Below are positions 22,961 through 33,902 of a stretch of 64,000 nt of DNA, piece after piece. Under the pieces are notes generated by a model. It did not search any database. It was not told the DNA's origin and saw only the letters and a program-made list of their open reading frames with translations. The translations under genes were made by a program, and so were the position numbers. Numbering within the stretch: the stretch's first letter is position 1; the number at the start of each line of letters is the position of its first letter. The DNA is from Eurosta solidaginis. Its lineage: Eukaryota > Arthropoda > Insecta > Diptera > Tephritidae. The DNA is taken from positions 434,001-498,000 of the forward strand of contig NW_027136906.1 of assembly GCF_040869045.1 (NCBI RefSeq), read 5' to 3'.

Positions 22961-25290
22961 TGCTTACGCTTTACAATAGTGTCTACGAAAGTAATAGTAA
23001 TCTTATGTTAGGTATATAAGAGTTTAAATGTAGACCCTTTGTGAGTCTAAGTTTGGTCTTCGTGGTGCACGTAAGTTGTGTCCACAGACAAAATGTTTTC
23101 CTGAACCAACAGCCGCTGGAACTCTACATATGCCTTACAGCTACTTCCTTTGCCATCAGAATCAGGAAGTATAGTTGCTGGAACGAGAAGGAGTATACCT
23201 GCAGAGATATCCGATATTGATTCGATAACAGATTATTTTTCGCCTTCATTGTGCTTTGAGAAGAACTTTAAGATAAAAATATCCTAGAAAACGGATTTTT
23301 CAGCCGCAATATATTTAAAGAAGATGTCAATACACTATTCACTGACGCATTCCAAAGGAACTATGGTACTAGTGCAGGGGTCTCTTTTGAAAAGCTATAG
23401 GTATCACTCTCAAACCGTCTTCCAAATTGAGATAGTATCTTTGCAGCATAAATACTATGAATAGAGACTAACTGTTAGTTCCTGGTGTAGAGCCCTGTAA
23501 ACGTGTTACATGGAAACTAACACGAATAAAATGTGACATTCTTACCTATTTCAAGAAAACCGCTGTTCAAAATTGGAACTCTATTGACTCATTGAGGATT
23601 ACCAAAAGAAAAACGTTTTTACTAAAATTGACTAAGAAGAAAATATTTATAATGGCAGGGCACTCCCCATTTGGCCACCCGCAAGAAAAATGGGAATTTC
23701 CATCAATGCCATGTGCAGGAGGTGCAGTCAACCAGGACCTTTGGAGATTTTAACAAAGTTGTGCTTAATACGATTCATATGAAAATTTTACAGTCCAAGC
23801 AACAAAAAAATATATTGTTTAGTATGGGCAATGATACGAACAATATAGAAACGTTTTCCCGACGTTTTGTCCCGCCGTTGGCAGTTAGCGACACCATTTC
23901 TATTTCCCTGCTCACGGTGTGTGGGAATCCAGCGTGTAAGAGTAAAAAAATTGTTAACGTAAGCGGAGCATTTGCATGTAGTACGCTATATGATGAAATG
24001 TAGATTGAACTTAAGTTAAGGCGTAGTGTAAGGTGTTGGTATGCTGTATGGGAGAACACAGAATGTAAGCATAAGTGTTGTCATTTCGCCTAACGTTCTC
24101 ATGGACCGGCCAGCTCAACCTAACTTATCCTCTAACATCTTCTTTACTGCGCGTTCTCTACCTGTCCCCTTATTTTCGGGCTTTCTACAACTACATATTT
24201 CAATTTCGTTTTCGGAAAATATTCCAACCAGAAATATTTCTCTATTTGTTACTTAATAAGAACCATTAAATATATGGTGCTATAATAAGATAATCACACA
24301 AATTTGTTAGCACGGTCTGCTGTCGAACCGCAGTACACTATTTACATTTACGCATCTAATATTGCCACTAAAAAAAGAAACTAAAATAAATTTCTTCATT
24401 TAAACAGCTACCGAGTTACAGAAATACTCATGAGCTCCGGCAGCTTACACGATAGCTTTGCTGGTAGGCGCCGAACAATATAAACTCAAATGTGTACATA
24501 CATATTCACCGTCACCATTCACGAATTTCCGTCTATGTACTGTACACATTTCGTTGTCCCACATTTATTACTTTAGCAAACAAGTGGAAAAGTAATAAAA
24601 TAAAATCTTGTACAAATATTACTGGCTGCACACAAGTATCTACTAAATACGAACGGGAAAAATTATGTATGTGCGTATGCAGCTTGTACATGGTGTGCCT
24701 ACCAGCAAGCCCACTGAATGAAGAAAATGTTGCGTATACGTCATGGCGTCCCGTTTATACAAATAGAACTACGAGGGCATTACCAACAGTTCGCTCACTT
24801 GGTGAAGAATTGAGCTGAGTGAGAGTTTTCCTACTCACATGAGTTGCGCTACTCACATTTAGGTAAATATCTGAAAGACCTATGCGAATTCCCTTGACAA
24901 ACCGAAACCAAATAAATATTAAATGTCATATTTCAATATTTTGGTATATATATATTTTTCGTATCAAGGGAATCGCGTGGCCAGGTGAAGAACAGCATAT
25001 TTAGTGGGACTTCCACCAACACCTGATAGAGGACATAGATCCAATTAACATAAAGCATATCACCATTAAAAAAATCTGGGCCATTAAGTCTGGTCAGCTG
25101 TAAGCGTATTATATCTCACATTACTTTTGCTTGGAGTCATATCCGCTTATGTCAGCATTAGAGCATGAGGGAACCGGAGACAAAGTCACACCATCGAATA
25201 TACAGCCCTTAAGCCAGATACTTCATTAACCAAGATTTCGCCCATACATCTGCATTTTGTGTGTACAAGTGTGCAATTTATTTGCATTTG
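22961..25290. other. No gene recognised
   Basis: Intronic sequence with scattered short frames. The longest plus-strand frame (23671-24003, 110 codons) matches no family I recognise and has no supporting signals. Degenerate transposon sequence is likely but not demonstrable by eye. Confidence 0.4.
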
Positions 25291-25390
25291 TTTAAATTAC
25301 GAAAGATCGCGGGTTCGAATCGAGCTCAAGGCCTTAACAATAATTTATTTGATAAGTAAATAATTATTTTATCTTATTAGAAGAAGGGCG
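25290..25390 (-). repeat. SINE-like fragment with B-box-like motif
   Basis: Contains GCGGGTTCGAATCGAGCTC AAGGCC, the complement of the terminal block of the element at 10206-10520, followed by an AT-rich stretch. This is a fragment of the same family. Confidence 0.4.
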
Positions 25391-25504
25391 TTGATCTAAT
25401 TCTCCAATTCAATTTTCACAACGAATCTGCAACAGATGTCGCAGCGCTGTGAGAATCAATTGACAAGAAACAGGATAGAAGTAGAAATTTGAAGACAAAA
25501 AAAC

Positions 25505-26040
25505 AACCCCTGTGATAGCTGAATGGTTATAGCAGCGACGCCTAAACGTTGCTGATGAAGGAATATAGCAGTTTCCAAAATGGATTTATACAACGAGATT
25601 TGACAGTTGCATGGCTCAACTATATGGTTGGCTCATCTCCACATAGCTTTGCTCAAATTTTCAAAATCTGCGTGTTGGTGTTAGGCGAAAGGAATGGAAT
25701 GAAAACATAAAACTTAGCAGTTTTTGTGTGTTGTTAGAAAATGTTGTCAATGTGTTGGTTTCATTTCATTTTCCTTTTGACAATCCCTTCTCCAGTGAAA
25801 TGAAAAAAATAAAATCAGCTTATGAGATGAGTCAACCATATAGTTGAGCCATGAGCAGTTTTTTAAATTTTTTCTTTTTCCTAATCTAATTTAAATTTTT
25901 TTTTTTTCATTTAAGAAAAAATTTATCATAATGATAATAAGATAAAATAATTTTTGTTAAGACCTTGAGATCTAGTCGAACGTACGATTTTACAAATCAG
26001 TAGCCCGATATAACAAAAAAATTTAAATTGATTTTTGTTT
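25505..26040 (+). mobile_element. SINE-like element, second copy, carrying a MITE
   Basis: The head GTGATAGCTGAATGGTTATAGCAGCG and the following TTCCAAAATGGATTTAT match the element at 10206 (GGTGGCTAAATGG, TTCGAAATGGATCTAT). Its end has CTTGAGATCTAGTCGAACG and CAGTAGCCCGATA, parallel to CTTGAGCTCGATTCGAACC and CAATAGGCCGATA. It is interrupted by the MITE at 25610-25853. Confidence 0.45.
25610..25853. mobile_element. Small MITE with 30-bp terminal inverted repeats
   Basis: The left end CATGGCTCAACTATATGG and the right end CCATATAGTTGAGCCATG are inverted copies over about 30 bp with one mismatch. Total length is 244 bp. The flanks GACAGTTG and AGCAGTTT share CAGTT in register and may be a worn 8-bp duplication of the hAT type; this is only suggestive. 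Confidence 0.7.
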
Positions 26041-26175
26041 TCATATTTCAATTTAGATTGAAGGATAGGTGGATGCAATCGAGGTTCCCCAAGTAGCTAA
26101 ATAAAAGCCATTTTGATGCCTTAAAACTCGTTTGAACCTACATGTTATCTATGTACTACAACCAGCCCAAGCTTT

Positions 26176-26660
26176 TTATATACTTGGAATCCTTTGTTCT
26201 GGTAATCTAACCATATTTTCCAAAAAGCGGCTTCCAAAGTATCCTAAGCGTATTCTAGCTAGAGCTGGGCATATACATAGAAAATTATCAACACTCTCTT
26301 TCGCAGTTACGTCTTTACAACTTTTCCAATGTCATTATGAGGAGTACCCATCTTTTCCGCATGCATGCCTTAAGCCGAACGACAGGTGCACATCGCTACC
26401 CAATATTCTACTTATCCTCCTTTCTTTGTAGTCTGGCTTTGTAACTCCTGAAATTTCACACACCATAGTGCTATTCGACTTTTTCTGAGCTCTGTTCACT
26501 TAAAAATACCGAATTTCCCTCTTGGCTATCTCCAGGGGTATGCCTGCTTTGACGCTAGGCAACCTTCTCCTCCTTTCGCTGAGCCGCTATTTGTCAGGTC
26601 ATCAGCAGAATCATTTTCTATTTCAAGGAACTCAAATAATCCATATGTCCAGAGTGTTGG
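26176..26660 (-). pseudogene. Non-LTR retrotransposon RNase H and C-terminal tail fragment
   Basis: The minus strand at 26640-26580 reads NDSADDLTNSGS, close to the RNase H motif NE-AD-LA--GS. At 26315-26176 it reads KESVDNFLCICPALARIRLG, the tail motif of jockey/LOA-type elements (E-E-V-HFLC-CPALA--R), ending in a stop. Intervening sequence has stops and frameshifts. Similar tails occur at 52300-52395 and 56322-56510. Confidence 0.55.
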
Positions 26661-27374
26661 TTAATGCAGCTTTAAGTTTGTATGCCCCTACTTGCTTTTA
26701 GCAAGAGTATGGTGCAGCTAGAGCCTTTTGCTAGAAAAGATAGATAGTTTGTCAGTTATGTTCCAGACATCGAGTGGTTTGCAAGCCCGAAAAATCGTGA
26801 GGACTTCTGCTTAAAATACCTAACAGTAAGACAGCAGTTTGAACGACGTGAAAATCACTTGGATATGAGAATACACCACACCTGAGTCTATTTTGGATCC
26901 ATAGGCGTGGCTTAGTATGCCGCCATGTCCCTCTTGCAATCATTCTTACTTTGATTTATTGTGCAAAGCCGCTAGCAATCTGCAATTTGCGCGGAAATTT
27001 ATATATTTTGAAATTAAAAGTTCCCGGCGAAATTAAATTAAAGATAATGCTATGCGTTTTCTGAGTATCCATCTAGTACCCAAATTCCCTGAGTCAGTTT
27101 AATCTGTGCCAACGTATATAATATGTGTATGTCTATCGAAAGCAGGTTTAATACGGTGTCTTGAGCAGCCATGGGGCAGGTGCACCAGGCTTCGGTGGCA
27201 CCAACGCACTGAGTTTGAAATATAAAAACCAAAACTTTTTGACAAAATATCAATGACAATTTTTCGATCCATAATCAAATTATTTTCGATAACAAACCGA
27301 TACCTTATCAAAAACTTGTAACTCTTGATAGCATATCGATGGTAAATCGACATTTCTTCAATAACACACCTATA

Positions 27375-27790
27375 ACTACTTTCCCCTTTTCTTCTTTTCT
27401 TTTCTTTGCTTTCCATTAATTCTTCCTTTCCTTTCCTGCTCTTTCTTATCCTTTCCTCTCATTTCTTTCCCTTTCCTTTTCTTTCATTTCCTTTCCATTC
27501 TTTCCTTTCCTTTCCTTTAATTTTCTTTCCTTTTCTTTCCTTTCCTTTCCTTTCCTTTTCTTTCCTTTGCTTTCCTTTCTTTTCCAATCCTTTCCTTTCC
27601 TGTCCTTTCCTTTCCTTTCCTTTCCATTCTTTCATTTCCTTTCCTTTTCCTTTCGTTTGATTTCCTTTTCATTCCTTTCCTTTCTTTTCCTTTACCTTCC
27701 TTTCTTTTCCTTTCCTTTCCTTTCTTTACTTTCCTTTCCTTTCCTTTCCTTTTCTTTCATCTCCTTACCCTTCTTCTTCTCCCTTCCTCG
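27375..27790 (+). repeat. Polypyrimidine (TTTCC)n tract
   Basis: About 400 bp of almost pure pyrimidine on the plus strand, built from TTTCC with TTTTC and TTTAC variants. Such homopurine/homopyrimidine tracts can form triplex (H-DNA) structures. The open frames through it (Phe/Leu/Ser/Pro only) are meaningless. Confidence 0.9.
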
Positions 27791-28690
27791 CTTTGCTATC
27801 TTACTTTGTAATGTCAACTGTATCCCGCAGATAGTGACTTCGATACAATACCCCATACTACGCCTACGCTTACATTATACATATGTATATCCCCCATATA
27901 GCATACCATATATACCACACGCTTACACTTACATTCAGGAATCCCCCATACCATGAGCAAAAATGTTTACAAATCCATGAGTATGTTGAATTAATTATTT
28001 AACCGAACATGGCCTAGTCCCCCTCGTGTATACCCAAAACCCATCCGCAGATAGCTAAAAATTGGTGTGCTCACCACGCACTTTAATGTTATACAGATTC
28101 CTGTTAACAGAATTGCTACCAAGCGTGTGGACAACCGCAATACAAATACAACAAACTATACAAACAAGCCTATCGCAACCCACATTGACACATACATACA
28201 TATTCACACACAAGCACATACATACATATGTACGTAACACTTTGGTCACATTCCTTGTCTACAAATAAACGAGTGCAAGTGTTTTATTACGTGATTTCAG
28301 CAGATACCATCCACGCCTGATATGGTTGGCGTTAAATTGTTTTGTTTTTTTTTTTTCTTTTATTACGTCTTTAAGTTAAAAGCACGCGTGCCGTTGCATA
28401 CTTGTATGGTGATATTTATTTTTAATGTTTTTCTTTCACACTCAGCGTTGTTAGACTTTAGTGTTACTTTTTTATTTTCTGAACAAAGGTTTTATTTTGT
28501 AAATTTTTATTTATTTCCTTTATTTGTAAATTTTTTGTACATATTCTAAAATTGAGTACTTTGGTATTTTTATAATAGCTAATATAGAGTCTACATGTCA
28601 CTAAGAAGTGAATATTGCTTCACTGCCTTACGACAGGCCACCTTTTTACTATTACTATTTTTATATTAAGTCCCTTTCATGTTTGTCCCC
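27791..28690. other. No gene recognised
   Basis: Intronic sequence with short CATA/TACA-rich stretches (28190-28235). No domain signature was seen. Confidence 0.45.
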
Positions 28691-30720
28691 TCATTTCCAT
28701 ACGAATTTTTGGCCCGCGGAAAACTCTTTTTCGGTAACTTCCCGTTGAGCTAGACACTTGATACTTAGAACATAGTTCAGATCTGGGGGACATTACAATG
28801 CAAGTGAAAAAAAAAAATCCGCTAGGTGGGGCACGGATCGAGATATACAGAAAATTAATTATAAAATGGAATGCAATCGACTTTTAACTAACTTCTCGGT
28901 AATCCAGAGACTTAAAACTTAGCACATAGTTAGCGAGTCGATGGCAATAAAACTCGTGGAAAACAAAATGGTGCCAGGTGGCAGATGAATCGAGATAAAC
29001 GAAAATCCCTGAAAAAATGCAGGGAATCTTGCGATCGATTTTTAAGTAACTGCCCGGTGAGCTAGAGATTTGAAGCTTAGGCCGTGAGTCAGAACCTGGT
29101 GACAATGCAACATTTGATCAAAAAAATTTTGCTAGGTGGAGCATGGATCGAGACATTAGGAAAATTAATTTTGATTTGGGAATTTTTCAATCCATTTTTA
29201 ACTACCTTCCCGGTGACCTAGAGACTTGAAACTTGGCGCACAGTTCGAGGCTTGGTGACAATATAATTTATAGAAAACAAAGTTCCGCTAGGTGGCGTGT
29301 TAATTGAGATAACTACAAATCCTTGAAAAACGAGGGGAATCTTGCAATCGATTTTGAGTAACTTTCCGGTGAGCTGGAGATATTAAACTTGAGCCGTAAG
29401 TCAGAACCCGCTGACAATGAAATATTTTATCAAAAAAATTCCACCAGGTGGCGCATGGATCGAGATATTAGGAAAATTTATTTTAATTTGGGAATTTTTT
29501 AATCCATTTTTAACTAACTTCCCGGTTACCTAGAGACTCGGTGACAATACCATTTATAGAAAACAAAGTTCCGCCAGGTGGCGTGCTAATTGAGAAAATA
29601 AAAATCCCTGAAAAGCAAGGGGAATCTAGCGAACGATTTTTGAGTAACTTGCCGGTGAGCTAGAGACTTGAAACTTGGGCCGTGCGTCAGCACCCGGTGA
29701 CAATTTAACATTTGATAAAAAATCGCTAGGTGGCACTCGGATCGAGATAGTAAGAAAACAAATTTTAAGATAAGAAGACAAATTTAGACTTGAATCTTGA
29801 CACATAGTTCGAGGCTTGGTGACAATACAATATACAGAAAACAAAATTCCGCTAGGTGGCGCGCTAAGTGAGATAACTACAAATCCTTTAAAAACTGGGG
29901 GAATTTTGCGATCGATTTTCGAGTAACTTCTCGATGAGGTAGAGACATAAAATTCGGCCAGGTGATAAATTGATTGAGATATTAGGAAAATTAATTTGGG
30001 AATCTTTCAACCCATTTTTAACTAACTTCCCGGTTACCTAGAGACTTGTAACTTAGCACATAGTTCGAGACCCAGTCACAATATAATTTATAGAAAACAA
30101 AGTTCCGCTAGGTGGCGTGCTAATTGAGATAACTACAAATCCCTGAAAAACGAGGGGAATCTTGCGGTCTATTTTTGAGTAACTTGCCGGTGAGCTAGAG
30201 ACTTGAAACTAGGGCCGCGGGTCAGAACCCGGTGACAATACAACATTTGATCAAAACAAATTCGCTAGGTGGCACGCGGATCGAGACAGTAAAAAAACAA
30301 ATTTAATTTGGGAATATTTCAGTCCATTTTTAACTAACTTTCCGGTTACCTAGAGACTTGAAACTTGGCACTTTGTTAGAGGCCTGGTGACAATATAACT
30401 TATAGAAAACAAATTTCCGCTAGGTGGCGCTTTAGTCAAGAAAACTGCAAATCTTTTAAAAACGGGGGGAATCTTGCAATCGATTTTCGAGTAACTTCCC
30501 GATGAACTAGAGACATGAAACTTGGGCCGTAAATCAGAACCCGGCGACAATGCAATATTTTATCAAAAAAATTCCGCTAGGTGGGGCATGGAACGAGGTA
30601 TTGAGAAAACTAGTTTTAAATCGGGAATCGTGCAATCGATTTTGAATGCAATCGAGACTTGAAACCTGAAATAAAGTTTAAAACTCGGTGAAATTGCATT
30701 GTTTGATCAAAAAATTTGAG
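28690..30720 (-). repeat. About 155-bp tandem array with a CTCF-like core in each monomer
   Basis: About 12 imperfect monomers. Each holds AACTTCCCGGT-A-CTAGAGACTTGAAACTT, a GGTGACAAT segment and CCGCTAGGTGGCGC or a close variant, then ATCGAGATA. Core positions: 28819, 28974, 29131, 29285, 29441, 29571, 29724, 29849, 30105, 30263, 30417 and 30574. Two monomer types tend to alternate. Minus-strand short frames (Ser/Pro-rich) recur with the monomer and are not proteins. The array lies in the 22.6-kb beat intron. Confidence 0.85.
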
Positions 30721-31011
30721 CTACTTAACACACAAGTCGAACTATCTAGAAGATTAGGCCATACCTTCATGGCTAGCCTCATGAGTGTGGCATGCGTTAT
30801 AGAATTCCACCTAGTTGAAGACCCAACTCAATGCACGTCCTTGCATACTTTTAGGCGTACGCGACTTTCACCACGATTCTTTTAGACTTTAAGGCGTATG
30901 CGAATTTCACCAAGATTTTCAGCTGTGAAAATTAAGTAGATGACAAACGAGGTGGAATCTCTTGTTGTGATGCATATTCACCACCAATGAAAATTCACCA
31001 CATCATCAATG

Positions 31012-32945
31012 GTGCTGAACCAAAGACTCTCTAAATATACGATGGTACATTGTAGAGTTCTAAAGCTTTGTGGAAATTGTGGGCCGGCTGTACGAGGAAT
31101 TCACCATACCTTTTGCTATGCTGTCCGCCTCAACATAGCTGACTTTTTAAGGCTGTATAACTCTGTAATTTATTTTGCCTTTGGAAAAATTACCTATTTG
31201 AAAATAAGCTGGCTGAAAAATATTGGCATAACAGCTTAAGTTAAATCAACAAATGAAAATCTCAGCCAAGCAATTTGTAAAAAAAAGCTAAGTTGTCTAT
31301 TTGTTACTTTCTCGATATAGGGTGTGTTCGAGCTGCAGCCGTGTTACTTTTTATGACAGCGGATAACGTTCTTCAGCAACATTTGAGCAGATGTGGCAAT
31401 TTCGCGCGTTCGTTGAACGAAGCTAAGCAGCACTTTAGCAATACTACTGTTATTGTTTGGCTGCTCAAACACACCCATATTAATTATGCATTAAATTTAA
31501 AATATAAAACTCAGAAATTACTCTGCTTGTTATGTCCGCAACATTTATTTAGTTCAAAGACACAGCCAATAATAGCCAAAGCCATAATAATTTACAAGGG
31601 TCATCTATTCTTTCTCTGATTCAAAATCTGAACTACCAGCGCTACCGTCATGATCTCATTGTCATCATTGTCAGTAGTACCAAACTCGTGCCTGACACAC
31701 AAAAATCGTTTTATTCAATAGCGCAAGTGAAATGTACTACGCACTCAATACTAAGTAGCGTACAAAATTCGCTTGGAGTCATTGCGTCAATGAGCTATCA
31801 TTGAGCTGACACCGCATTGGCGCTGGCGCCATGCATTTTACACCACTAAAATTGCGCGAATGCCCAGGCTCATGACTTTTTTAATCCAGATGGTGAAAAC
31901 GAAGCAGGAGCAAAACGTATGGTGTATTCCTGGTGCAGCCGTCCCACTCTGTGGAGAATGAACGACTCTACAATGCTCCCTCTTATTAATTTACTCTCTT
32001 TGGCTGAACCAAAGAGCGTAGATTAATAAGAGGGAGCATTGTAGAGTCGTTCATTCTCCACAAAGTGGAACGGCTACACCAGGAATACACCATACGTTTT
32101 GCCCCTGTTTCGTTTTAACCATCGGGATTAAAAAAGTCATGAGCCTGGGTATTCGCGCAATTTTAGTGATGTAAATTGCATGGCGCCAGCGCCAATGCGG
32201 TGCCAGCTCAATGGTAACTCATTGACGCAATTACTCCAAGCGAATTTTTGACGCTACTTAGTAGTGAGTGCGTAGTACATTTCACTTGCGCTCTAGAGTG
32301 AAACGACTTTTGTGTGTCAGGCACGAGTTTGGTGTTATTGGCGCTACTGGCAATGATGACACTGAGCTGATGACGGTAGCGCTGGAAGTTCAGATTTTGA
32401 ATCAGAGAAAGAATTGATGACCCGTGTAATTATTATGGCTTTGGTTATTATTGGTTGTGTATTTGAACCAAATAAATGTTGCGGACATAACAACCGGAGC
32501 CATTTTTGAGTTGTATATTTTATATTTAATGCACAATTAATATGGGTGTGTTTGAGCAGCCAAATAATAACAGTAGTATTGCCAAAGTGCTGCTTAGTTG
32601 ATGGAATGTAGCTAATTTCCTAGTGATGATCAATAGATTGTCAACATTTCGTTCAACGAACGCGCGAAATTGCCACATCTGCACAAATTTTCCATTGTTG
32701 ATTTAACTTAAGCTGTTATGCCAATATTTTTCAGCCAGCTTATTTCAAATAGGTCATTTTTCCAAAAGCAAAATAAATTACAGCAAAGATTACAGAGTTA
32801 AACAGTTTTAAGAAATCAGCTATGTTGAGGCGGACAGCATAGCAAAAAGTATGGTGAATTCCTCGCGCAGCCGTTCCACAAAGTTTTACAAGTCTACAAT
32901 GTACCATCTTATAATTTTTAAAATCTTTGGCTGAACTTACTTCCT
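31012..32945. mobile_element. Large foldback element: inverted dimer of a TIR unit
   Basis: The two halves, about 31012-32004 and 32006-32945, are inverted copies joined at a tight palindrome (CTCTTTGG-CTGAA-CCAAAGAG, centre about 32005). Each half also carries related inverted ends of about 95 bp: the outer end (CTGAACCAAAG, ACATTGTAGAG, CACCATACCTTTTGC) resembles the inner end (CTGAACCAAAGAG, GCATTGTAGAG, CACCATACGTTTTGC). So the whole looks like two head-to-head copies of a 1-kb TIR element. No transposase is encoded. Confidence 0.8.
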
Positions 32946-33902
32946 CAACAATTGTGATAATATTCACCAACAACGATTGCGATGGCTTTGCAATTATGAG
33001 AATAGTTCACCACATTCATCCTCTTTGTCCAACTCACCCGCTCCTACAATTTTAAGAAAATCGAACATGACACATTCTGTCCTATGCCAAATATACTTTT
33101 TCGGAAAGGGGAGACAACCCCAAACCCTTTTTCTGTGATCCAATCGAGCTGAATTTTTGCAGGCAGACTGGTGGAAATGTTTGTTTCGCGCCAAATTTTT
33201 TAAAGAATAGATTTTTATCACTTCTCAGATTTTCCGGATTTTTTTTTTTTTTTATTTTTTTTTTCACTTTTTTCGGCATAACTTGAAGGGACTCCAAATT
33301 TTTAAACTACTAAAGCGTTCAAAAAAAAAATTGTTTCATATATTTGTAGTTTATCAATAGTAACTTTCTAACACTAAACTGTTTATGACTTTTACAACAC
33401 TTACAACTGGTATGACAGATGAAACATTGAATTGTAAAATCAATATTGCATCATCTAAATTCGTCTAATTAATTTTTTGATACAACACACTCTATGCCGT
33501 TTGTGTGTTTGTTCCGATCAGCTGACAGTTACGCTACTAGGAGACGTATACTTTGACAATTGGTTTAAGTTCTGTTGTGGCGAAAACGTATTTCTATCAT
33601 GAGAAAAAATGCAGTGCCCGACTCAAAATAACTTTAGGCTTATTCGCACCAGGTAAAAAATTTTGAAAAGCGCTTTAAAAGAGAAGACATTACGCATATG
33701 CTTGGCGAATATTGTTGGTCTATTTGTCGCGATACTGACACAAATGCTTACAAACGCAAAATAAAAGGCCTAAGTTTCTTTAAAAGCATTGAAATTTTTA
33801 ATGTAACAATTTTTAATTTTAATATAATAAAACTAATAAAAAAAATTCGGTTTTTTAAAGAGCTAAAACCGTTATAAAAAAACCGATAACCATTTAAAAG
33901 AA
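32946..33902. other. No gene recognised
   Basis: AT-rich intronic sequence with a T-run at 33240-33265 and an A-run near 33318. No coding or repeat ends were recognised. Confidence 0.45.

Noticed and set aside
23671..24003. 110-codon frame as a possible host gene
   Set aside because: No recognisable family, splice or promoter signals; surrounded by decayed sequence. Left unassigned.
27406..27956. 84- and 129-codon Phe/Leu/Ser/Pro frames
   Set aside because: Translation of a pyrimidine-only low-complexity tract.
28884..30550. Minus-strand Ser/Pro-rich frames (FQVSSSPASYSK type) recurring in the array
   Set aside because: They follow the 155-bp monomer phase and vary with it; by-products of the repeat.
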